This document shows, one piece after another, positions 34,513 through 43,700 of a stretch of 64,000 nt of DNA (positions within the stretch are counted from its first letter, which is position 1; each line of letters starts with the position of its first letter). The stretch is from Hormiphora californensis (lineage: Eukaryota; Ctenophora; Tentaculata; Cydippida; Pleurobrachiidae). Under the pieces are notes generated by a model. That model worked only from the letters and a program-made list of their open reading frames with translations, was not told the origin of the DNA and made no database searches. The stretch is from contig CM035361.1 of assembly GCA_020137815.1 (NCBI GenBank), positions 1 to 64,000 on the forward strand, given 5' to 3'. Both the position numbers and the translations under genes were made by a program.

Positions 34513-36009
34513 TAACACTCGGTAGCTGTCTTGGTAAGCTATTCTCATCATTATTGCTTAGTCGCCTCATATCATTCAGGGCGAAAGTTTGTCCAGATAC
34601 TAGCAACCAGCTAGGCTTTTGCAAAGGAGGACAAACTTCGGATCATCTCCTAGTTCTGAAGACCATATTGGACAAATATCTTAAGAAAAAGAAGGTCAAG
34701 GTGTACTCATGTTTTATCGACATGCGAAAAGCCTTTGACCGCGTCTGCAGGCAAGGCCTCCTAAAAAAGCTAGCGGACATGGGGGTCGGCGGTAACTTCT
34801 TTTCCTGTCACCAGAATATGTACGAGGGATCAACTACGTGCATAAGGCTGGCGGACAAACTGTCTGAGTCGTTCTGCGTCCTAATCGGCACCGAACAGGG
34901 GCACCCCTTATCCCCCGAACTATTTAAAATGTTTGTTCACGAGCTATCCCATCTTCTCAACGAAACACCAGGAACTTTCCCCCAACTTGACAACAAGCCA
35001 ACCAATAACCTGATGTGGGCGGACGACATTGTGGTCCTGGCTCTCAACAAGACTTCTTTACAGTCTCTTCTAGACACCCTGGGTCACTACACAAGGACGT
35101 GGGAACTTGAAGTTAATATTGACAAAACCCAGGTGTTAGTTTTTAACAAACAGGGCAGACTTCTACCGGAAAGCTATGGATTCAAGCTAAATAACAAATC
35201 CCTTCAACCAACTAAGCACTATTGCTATCTGGGCCTGATCTTCTCCGCAACAGGTTCCCTCAAACCAGCAATTGAAAACTTATCAACTAAAGGGAAACGT
35301 GCATGTCTAGTTCTCAAACGTACAATAAACTCACAGGCTCTCTCGGGCTGGAGTCTGATGAAGCTATTCGACCACCTAATTGCTCCCATCCTAACTTACG
35401 GAATACCGGTGTGGCTACCCACCACTCAAGCGGCAAGAGCGAGAACCAGAGGAGATCATCTAGACCATAAAGGATACTTCAAGAGACTATCTACCGATCA
35501 TTTTGAACGAGTACACCTTGGATTTCTCAAATGGGTACTGGGTGTGCACAGCAAAACAACCAACACGGCAGTGTACGGAGAAACGGGAAGAGCACCCCTA
35601 TCAATCTCGGTCCATCAGCAGTGCTCGAAATATTTCATTAGAGCCCTGTCAAAAGCATCAGATGACCAAGACTCATCTCTACTCGCCCTCGCCGTCCGTG
35701 AACAACGCACTCTCAACCTGGAGTGGTTTGACTTTTGGGACTCCACCCTAAGGATAGGCGGCAGAGACCAACTTGAACATCAACATGTTCACCACTGGGA
35801 CGCACTGCGCAGCACCCAATCCAAACTCAGTTTCTTCAACACGATTAAACAAGAGTATGGATACTCCTAATACCTGGATCTACGAAGACAAGACAGAACA
35901 CACGTCGCCAAACTGAGACTTAGTGCTCACGACCTCCTTATCGAAACAGGTCGTTACACGGGTGACCTGCGCACATGCCGTTACTGTGTTGACAGATCAA
36001 ACGCCGATA
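34513..36009 (+). pseudogene. LINE ORF segment 4 (reverse transcriptase core and thumb)
   Basis: SCLGKLFSSLLLSRL, FIDMRKAFDRV (catalytic Asp in the D-x-x-K-A-F-D block), EQGHPLSPELF (Q-G-x-P-L-S-P block) and MWADDIVVLA (catalytic A-D-D) identify a non-LTR RT. LTYGIPVW and the thumb follow. An in-frame TAA at 35868-35870 breaks the frame, after which reading continues to CRYCVDRSNA before F5. CR1/Jockey-type is the best fit. Not functional as it stands. Confidence 0.85.
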
Positions 36010-36299
36010 GGGGAAACTCTAACTGAATGGCATCCCATTAATGGGATCCCATCAACAGTAAAACTCTAACTGATAATGGACCACAGTGATGGTTCTTTCT
36101 CTGTATTCTCTCTGTAGGCAGTACATCTATGTACTGCCTACAGAGAGAATACAGAGAAAGAACTATAGGGCATGCCCGGGCACGGGCGTGCACACAGAGA
36201 GAATACAGAGAAAGAACCATCACTGTGGTCCATTATCAGTTAGAGTTTCACTGTTGATGGGATCCCATTAATGGGATGCCATTCAGTTAGAGTTTCCCC
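36010..36299. mobile_element. Harbinger-like MITE F5 in LINE
   Basis: 290 bp; flanks ATA and TTA. The interior has an inverted pair around GGGCATGCCCGGGCACGGGC. Confidence 0.8.
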
Positions 36300-36529
36300 T
36301 TACTCTCAACCAGCTACCTATGGCGGACCCTATCTTTGAGGATGAAACACACGCTCTATTTGACTGTCCCGAGTACGAGGAACTGAGAAAGAACACGCCA
36401 GAACTTCTCCAAATATCACTCAAATCCAAAAGCACATCACACATCTTCAATCCCGAACTGATCACACCACTCAACAAATTTCTGGCCGCATGTCGCACAC
36501 ATAGATCTGAAAGTCCTGGGCCCGGCTAA
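36300..36529 (+). pseudogene. LINE ORF segment 5 (C-terminal zinc-knuckle end)
   Basis: EDETHALFDCPEYEELRKNT matches the E-x-H-x-x-x-x-CP-x-Y C-terminal motif; the paired CxxC (CRYC) lies before F5. Stop at 36527-36529. The 3' region ends in GT-rich repeats. Confidence 0.8.
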
Positions 36530-36619
36530 CTGCCTCAGGGCGAAGAACCGGTTCCACTGATAAATCTTCATGTCCGGTGAAGAGTTGCAGCCCACGTTTA
36601 TCTAACTCTACCTGCATGC

Positions 36620-36975
36620 TTGGGTGTGTGTGTGAGTGTGCGTGTGTGTGTGTGTTCGTGTGTGTGTGTGTGTGTGTGTGTGCGTGTGTGGGCTTGACCG
36701 GTATGTACTGTGTTAGTTGGTGATTTTTTTTTTGTGCAATATTGCAGTCTCGTTAGAGTTTAGTGGGAGCGTTTTTTGGTGTTTTCGGGTGATTGTGAGT
36801 CCGAGTGGGCGCGTGTGCGTGTACGCGTGTGGGTGATTGTATGCGTGTGTGTTGTGTGTCCGTTTTTTGTGTGTGTGTGTGCGTGCGGGGGTGTGAGTGT
36901 GTGTGAGCGTGTGTGAGTGGGTGTGTGTGTGTGTGTGTGCGTGCGTCTGTGTGTGTGTGAGTGTGTGTGTGTATA
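36620..36975 (+). repeat. (GT)n-rich tract
   Basis: Two GT microsatellite stretches (about 36623-36690 and 36800-36975) with a unique middle; may be the 3' tail of the LINE. Confidence 0.9.
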
Positions 36976-37140
36976 TTCTTTTCTTCCTTTTTTTAGTCCG
37001 AACGAGGTGGTACAATTATTTATTAATTCTCACTGTTTTTTGTTCCATTTATTTTAAACTAAAAAAAAAACTAATGCTGTTCTCCTCCACTAAAGATGTG
37101 TTATAAATCTCACAATTTTATAATTTTAATGTTTGTATAG

Positions 37141-37267
37141 AACCCACAGAGCAAAAAGTACAGTTGAACGAAGACTGCCCAGAGTCCCTCGATGCATTGG
37201 TCAGCAGATCTATATCAGACCGTCTCGTCTTCGCATTCTACGGAAGTCGCTACTGGATTTATAAACG
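37141..37267 (+). CDS. Metalloproteinase exon 7: first hemopexin repeat
   Basis: Acceptor TTTGTATAG, donor GTATGG; phase 1 in, phase 2 out, matching exon 6. The peptide includes NEDCPESLDALVSRS, then LVFAFYGSRYWIYK, the hemopexin blade pattern (C...DA...FxF.G..YW). The Cys is in the position that usually closes the propeller by a disulfide. Confidence 0.85.
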
Positions 37268-37348
37268 GTATGGTCTCTATGTTTTAGGCTTCCTGGTGAT
37301 GATCAATGTGGCGAAAATCCCAGTTCAGAAAAATTGGTAGATGTATTA

Positions 37349-37510
37349 TATGTGCTATAACACCGGTGTGTATCTGTATATCGCCTCCCGCGCGGGAGGC
37401 GATGTTCCCGCATATCGGCCCCTTGCGGAGCAAGGGGACGATATGCAATATATCGCCCCGAACGTAGTGAGGGCGATATATTTGATACACATAAGGTGTT
37501 ATAGCATATA
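37349..37510. repeat. Cloverleaf-like multi-hairpin block 2
   Basis: Outer arms TATGTGCTATAACACC (37349-37364) and GGTGTTATAGCATATA (37495-37510) enclose hairpins 37380-37403 (ATCGCCTCCC-GCGC), 37411-37445 (stem GGCCCCTTG) and 37448-37481 (stem ATATATCGCCC). Same layout as 24023-24185 with unrelated stems. It starts about 80 bases after an exon. Confidence 0.8.
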
Positions 37511-37687
37511 ACGCCCACTGCAAGCAAGGAGAGAACAACACTATACTAATAGTTTTTCAACTCAATTTGACATATTATTCAGCATCATCACAGTTCAACA
37601 ACAAATGATTACACAGAGAGAGATGCAACACAACTCATGTCACTCCTTCAAATATGTTCCCCTTGCAACTGCAGACATGTCTAGACA

Positions 37688-38420
37688 TTGGTGACATTGA
37701 CACCTAGTGCGTGCGAGATCGAGCTCAATCTTGGTCGCGCACGGTGTCTTTGGGGGACCACATACAGCACTGTACTGAAATTCGCACCGCCGTATGTGGT
37801 GCCTCTAACTTCAGTTCTCACTAGCACATATAACACTTTCGGTGCAAACTCCAGTACGCACTGCCGTATGTGGTGCCTCTTACTGATAAATATCGGTGGG
37901 ACTATCAGTACACAATCTCACGTGAGCTTAGCTCAGAAAAGATCAGTACGGTGCTGTATGTGCTCTTCGTACTGAACTGAAAGGTCACGTGGGGGTCACG
38001 TGCGCGCACTAGCCAATGACAGACCTGCATCTCACAATACACACACACACACCCACACCACAGCAACCAATAAGAGGCGCACGCACTCTCACTACGATAG
38101 AAAGGGCCACACCTAGAACAAGGGCGAGATTATCCGACATATCGAGAAAATATGTGCTGCAATCGGGAAAGATAAGAGAGAGATAAGTGGAGAGAAACAT
38201 AACAAGAGAGATAAAAGGAGGTAGAGAGAGTTCGGTATTAGTGAGAGGAAGATATTTCACAAAAAAATTACGTGTTTTTAGCTTATTTTGAAGGTTTTTT
38301 ATTGATTGTTCAGTAAGAGGCACCACATACACTCACTGTACTGAAGTTTCCACCGACAGTATGTGGTGCGACGTTCTGGAGTTCGCACCGGTGCTGTATG
38401 CGGTCCCCCTTTGTCACCAA
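37688..38420. mobile_element. 72-bp MITE W1 carrying element M1
   Basis: Ends TTGGTGACAT and ATGTCACCAA-like complement; perfect 9-bp duplication GTCTAGACA (37679-37687, 38421-38429). Removing M1 and its CTTTG duplication leaves 72 bp, the same as W2 at 57523-58348. Confidence 0.8.
37753..38408. mobile_element. Element M1 (5-bp target duplication)
   Basis: Starts GGGGACCACATACAGCACTG and ends with the near complement; CTTTG duplicated (37748-37752, 38409-38413). 656 bp, nearly identical to M2 (59424-60075). The subterminal regions repeat GTATGTGGTGC. Class unassigned. Confidence 0.85.
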
Positions 38421-38881
38421 GTCTAGACACTCACACACACACAAGCGAACTATTGGGGCTAATTATAAAGTAGAGAGATAACGAATGCCAATGTCTTTCT
38501 TGTTTCTCTCTTGTGTTAATCTATACACACTCCCTATCCCTAAATTTCTTCTTCCTTAATCAACAGTGTGTTACACAGTACACACATACACACATAAGAA
38601 AGGATTTCACACCTTTTTTGAATGAATTCTTGTGTGTAATAAACTACACTTTTGGAGCGTGTGATATGAGATTTATCACCTCGGATGCCCGAATAGTAGA
38701 GTCGATAACTACATCGACCTCTCCCAATTGTTCCAGTTTTTGTCACATCTGTTTGGAGCCTCGACACGACCTCTAAACAGGTGTTACTTTTTCACAAACT
38801 GTTTTCATCTTGGTGTAATCAGCATTTGAAATGTTGCTGATCATAACAAAAACCTAACTATTTTTTTTCAACTTGGGGTAA

Positions 38882-39225
38882 TGGTGTAGTTATGCCTCCG
38901 ACATCATCGGGATACGCGTGTTGGTGTGTGTTTTATCTGTGCGTGTGTGTGTTAGTTGTCATAGAGACGGACCCTGTGCTGCGCGAGATTGTAATGAAAG
39001 CACAGCATTCAGCGCGCGGCGCATCACACGAGGTATGCGCCGCGCAGTTCTCACGATATTTTCTGAAATGGTCCGAGTTTTTGAAACCCGAGAAATTTGT
39101 CAGTTCCTTTTTTACCACTTTACATTCACGAAACCAAGATCCGTGTTTTAAACTTCGTCTCAATCTAACTGGTGTACCCGGCTGCGGCAGCGCCCCCCAT
39201 TACCCCAAGTACCATCCTTACACCA
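38882..39225 (+). mobile_element. 5' LTR of Gypsy-type retrotransposon
   Basis: 344 bp, TGGTGTAG...CTTACACCA; near-identical to the 3' LTR at 47893-48235. The 4-bp duplication GTAA flanks the whole element (38878-38881, 48236-48239). Few differences between LTRs imply a young insertion. Confidence 0.9.
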
Positions 39226-39227
39226 AC

Positions 39228-39243
39228 TGGTGGCAGAGGAAAC
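39228..39243 (+). promoter_or_regulatory. Primer-binding site
   Basis: TGGTGGCAGAGGAAAC starts two bases after the LTR. It resembles the complement of an initiator-Met tRNA 3' end (TGGTAGCAGAGG...), though with mismatches. Confidence 0.6.
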
Positions 39244-39253
39244 ATCAGCCAAT

Positions 39254-40615
39254 ATGTACACCAGATCCATGCGAAGGCAGGGTATCCAAGAGCCATTGCC
39301 GAGGATTGAAAGGAGTTTGTCCTATGATTTAGCAATCAGACGACCGATATCCATCAGCTCCCGACTTTCTACTATCAGCATAAGATCAATCACAGATGAG
39401 AATCTTGTACCACGACCGGCTCCAGAGATTAGCCCCCAAGCGAGGAATGCCTCTATCGAGAGATGGCGCGAACAGAGTCAACCGTCCATCTACAGTCGTG
39501 ATCGTGTGGCACATCCCAGAGAAGTGTATCAGCAACGTCGACCAAGTAGCCCGGAACAGAGTCAACTGTCCATCAACAGTCGTGATCGTGTGACACATCC
39601 CAGAAGAGTGCGTCAGCAACCTCGACCAAGCAGTCCAGAACAGAGTCAAGCGTCCATCTACAGTCGTGATCGTGTGGCACATCCCAGAGGAGTGCGTCGT
39701 CGACATCGATCAAGCAGCCCGGAGTCCTCCACAGAGAGCGAAAGATCCTCCCGTTACTCTAAGAAGAAGCACAGGACCAGTAAGCCTAAGTACGAGGGAG
39801 GAAAGAAAAAGTTTGACATCTTTCTGCGCCGTTTTAGACGTTACGTGAACCAGAAAAAGAGAAGAAACGATCTACATGAAGTTCTCCTGGATTGCATACT
39901 CTGCGACGACAAGTTCAGAATGATTGAGAGACTCCAATTCTCCGAGGAGGAAAAGAAAGACGTCGATAAGCTGATTGAGTATGTCCGATTCGCCACCCAG
40001 ACTGAGAGGCTCGCCCCCGAGGCATGTAGGGTAGAACTTACAACTATCCGACAGGGGGAATATGAGGAATACAACGATTTCCTCGAAAGAATCAGAGAAC
40101 TCGCCGAAGAGGCTTACTCGGAAGCGGATCCTATAGTCAGGCAAGATAGGATGAATTACCAGATGCTAAACTCTCTGCAAGATGGCCTATTCGACAGAGG
40201 AGTGGCCAAGACCATCTCGAAGTGGCGTGACGAAAACCCCAGAATCGACTTTGAAAGTGTAGCAGCAGCGGCACACAAGAAGCTAGTAAAGAACAAGATA
40301 TTCTTGCCTGAGAGAAAGAATCAGAAGTCTCTAAACGTCTACGCTATAGGAACGGCTGAGAGCAGTTCTAAACCCAGTACTGGTGCAAGTGACATTCCCA
40401 ACTGCACATTTTGTGGGAAGAGAGGCCACACTATCAACGAGTGCTTCCGGAAACAAACCTGCCAGCTATGTAACGAGAAGGGTCATACTGGACCCCGCTG
40501 CAGAAAGTTTACGATTCAGAGAAGGCACCAGATACCCAACGGAGCAGGGCACAATACCAGAAATAGGCAGCAAGCAGAATCAGAAGAAGGACTTAACCTG
40601 TTGGAACTGCAATGA
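39254..40615 (+). CDS. Gag-like protein of the Gypsy-type element
   Basis: ATG at 39254 (MYTRSMRRQ) is preferred over the upstream in-frame GTG at 39230, which overlaps the primer site. About 453 residues. Near residues 75-165 are three tandem repeats of about 31 residues with the core YSRDRVAHPR and SSPEQSQ, also direct DNA repeats (about 39475-39720). The middle is capsid-like (helical, charged). Near the end are two CCHC knuckles, CTFCGKRGHTINEC and CQLCNEKGHTGPRC. The frame stops at 40615 just before a third knuckle encoded in another frame. Confidence 0.85.
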   Translation: MYTRSMRRQGIQEPLPRIERSLSYDLAIRRPISISSRLSTISIRSITDENLVPRPAPEISPQARNASIERWREQSQPSIYSRDRVAHPREVYQQRRPSSPEQSQLSINSRDRVTHPRRVRQQPRPSSPEQSQASIYSRDRVAHPRGVRRRHRSSSPESSTESERSSRYSKKKHRTSKPKYEGGKKKFDIFLRRFRRYVNQKKRRNDLHEVLLDCILCDDKFRMIERLQFSEEEKKDVDKLIEYVRFATQTERLAPEACRVELTTIRQGEYEEYNDFLERIRELAEEAYSEADPIVRQDRMNYQMLNSLQDGLFDRGVAKTISKWRDENPRIDFESVAAAAHKKLVKNKIFLPERKNQKSLNVYAIGTAESSSKPSTGASDIPNCTFCGKRGHTINECFRKQTCQLCNEKGHTGPRCRKFTIQRRHQIPNGAGHNTRNRQQAESEEGLNLLELQ

Positions 40616-40736
40616 AGAGGGCCACGTCAAGAGATATTGTCCCAAGCCGATCAGTGACCAGACACCACAAGGGAAGCAGTTAAACGGCCAAGCGGTCGAG
40701 GCAGGAAGGCAAGCTCAGTTCCTCGGCCGCAAGTAG
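40560..40736 (+). CDS. Third CCHC knuckle in a shifted frame
   Basis: In the +1 frame relative to gag, CWNCNEEGHVKRYC encodes a further nucleocapsid knuckle (about 40599-40640) and the frame stays open to TAG at 40734-40736, overlapping the upstream open part of the pol frame. Either a +1 frameshift product of gag or the result of a small indel in this copy. Confidence 0.65.
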   Translation, partial: EIGSKQNQKKDLTCWNCNEEGHVKRYCPKPISDQTPQGKQLNGQAVEAGRQAQFLGRK

Positions 40737-40747
40737 ATGCAGAGATC

Positions 40748-43700
40748 ATGCCGCCGGGGGAGCGTGAAGGGGAGAAGAAGGTACGGGTGGCCGACCTCTC
40801 CATCCCGCCGGCACAGAAATCCTGGTATTCTCCTAACCAGGAACACGTGATACAGAATGATGACACTCAGACCACACCGATCTCAGGACAAGACCCTACT
40901 TGCCAGAAGGTGACCGTCCAGGATGACAAGTTGGTAAAGTGTACAGAACCAGCATCAAGACCGGATGAAACGGTTCCTAGTTCTGATCAAGAAAAGGAGA
41001 CACTGACGAAAAAGGCCACCCAGAAAAAGAAACGAGGCAAGAAAGTGAAGACACTCACCGCTGATGAAATCAAAAGATCGCAACAAGTTATTGTAGAGGG
41101 AGAGATTACACACTATAATGCGGCACCCTTCAGAGCCCGTTGTTTTCTAGACACAGGTTCACAGATTAACCTCATAAACTGGACCACAGTGTGTAAAATG
41201 GGACTCACTTCGAACGTCAACGAGACCATGCAGAATCTTCGTGATTTCGGAGGGAACTCCATACCGTGTAAGGGGACCATTATGGTGATGTTGAACATAG
41301 GAGGCCTATCCAAATGGCACTCTTTTGCCGTCTGTGAGGGATTGGACACAGACCTGTTGTTAGGAGATCCATTCTTCACAGGACAAGTTGTGATCGATTA
41401 TATAAACGGTGAGCTGAGAATCGAAGGAGCAGATCCAGTTCCGTTTCAACCAAGACCAACCAGTACAGACAAGGTGCACCAGATAAAGTACACAGAAACA
41501 ACATGTATACCACCACATACGATGGTATTTGTGTCGGGGTCCCTAGCAGAAACCCCTACAGGGTCTATTGGACTAATCTCTCCTGACCTAACCAGAGGAC
41601 AAAACGATGTCTATGTTGCAGAAGCTATCGCCGAGGCAAGTGATGAGAAAGTTGTTTTGAAAGTCCTCAACATGACAGGAAACGAAGTTGAGTTGAAGCA
41701 AGGAAGTAGAGCGGCAAAGTTTAGTCCCGTTCCTGATTACGATCCTCATGCCGGAATCAAGTGGGAAGACAGATGCGCCATTGGTTCTGAAGTACCCGAG
41801 AAGGAGAGATGGACCAAAGAAGAGCTCTTTGAGCGTTTGAGTGTAGATGTTGCCATAAGGAACCTGACCGATCTCCAAGCACACGAGTTGAAAGACATTT
41901 TGTGGGAGCATCGACACTGCTTTAGCTATGACGATTACGATTTGGGTTCCTGCACAATGTACACAGCTAAGATCAGGCTAAAAGAGGGTGCAGAGCCGCA
42001 GTGGACACCACCGTTCCCATGTCCATATAAACTGGAGGACGAAATGCAAAGGAATATTGATGAGATGGTACGTACAGGAGTAGTCGAAGTACTGCCAGAG
42101 CGATCTGACTGGAACTCTCCGACATTTCTCGTCAAAAAGAAGACTCCTCCTGGGCAGCCACAACGTTATCGAATCGTAGCGGATTTGAGGAACGTCAACA
42201 AGGTCTCTCTTCCATCCAACTTCCCACTGGCACATCTAGACCACGTACTAGACAAGATTGGAAAGGACACAATCTTTTCCTCTTTCGACTTGTCACGCGG
42301 CTATTGGCAGCTACCATACGATGAAGCTTCAAAGCAGATAACAGCATTTCTCTACAAAAACACCCAATATGCATACGCCAAAACTGTGATGGGACATCGA
42401 TCAAGTGGACCGTCATTTTGTGACATGATGTCCAGGCTCCTTGGATCGTTGCCGATAGAGCAAGTAGTCCAGTTTGTTGATGATCTACTTCTATCATCGT
42501 CGACTGTCAAAGATCATCTTGACCGACTACAAAGGCTCTTGTCTAGGCTGAAGAGTGCAAATTTGAAGGTTTCGCCAGATAAGTCTCAACTTCTACGACA
42601 AGCAGTGGACTTCGTCGGTGTTCGAGTCAGCGGAGGAGGTATCCAGATCACTGAAAGCAGAGTAGCCGATCTCCTCGCTCTACGAGAACCCCGATCCAGA
42701 AAGGAAATTCAGCAAGTGATGGGCGCTATGAACTATGTTCGCAAGTGGATACCTAACTACAGCGCCATTAGCAAACCCATACACGCAGCCTTGCGTGGAG
42801 GTAAAGATAAGAAGTTTCACTGGACTGAGAAATGCAAGGAGGCGTATGAGGAACTGAAACGACTAATTGCCAAAACCACTCAACTGGCAATACCGGATCC
42901 ATCTGACCCTTACAACTCCTATCAAGTTACGATTGACGCATCGATCCACGGTCTGGGTGCGTCTTTGTCCCAAGAACTTGACACTGCTGATGGAGGACGA
43001 GAACGAAGAATAGTCGCCTACTACAGCAAGGCAGTTCCAGAGTACAAGAAACCTAGGGGTCAAACAAGACTTGAGTTTGAAGCCATGTGTGCAGCGCTTG
43101 AACATTGGAAGATATACCTGTACAACACGAAGGAATTTGTTCTCATCACGGACTGCTTATCGCTAGTAAAAGCAGAAGGAACGCTCTTCACACATCCGGA
43201 CGCAGCTGTACTAAACAAGATCCAGAAACTTGCGGAGTTCAACTTTATCTTACGCCATGTGAATGGAGTAGATAACGAAGTTTGTGATTGGCTTTCAAGA
43301 TTCCCCTCCCCACCGATCTTCAGTGAGGCTCAAACCCAAACACCAGTGGAGCCAGATCTTCTGAAGATGCAGACGACAGATCCAGATCTTCCGAAGATGC
43401 AGACTGCAGCTCCAGATCTTCAAGAGATGCAGACGACAGATCCGGATCCTCCAAAGGTACAGAATAAAGATCCAGACCCCTCAAAGGTTCAGACGATCAC
43501 ATCAGTCCCTCTGGAGACTCAACAACACCAGGCTGTCATTGTCGATTTCTTACCGTGCAAAGAATCAAAGGGATTAGAGAGATTCCTGCAGCAGAAAGGG
43601 TTCAGTGTAAGAACCATAGTCGGCAGTACACAAGAAGGACCTAGTTGTGGATACATCGCAGCGAAGGTCGTGGCCAAGATGATCTCCACCCCAGATTGCT

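Noticed and set aside
39386-39706. Minus-strand frame with repeated HSSGMCHTITTVDG
   Set aside because: Shadow of the tandem repeats in the Gag-like protein.
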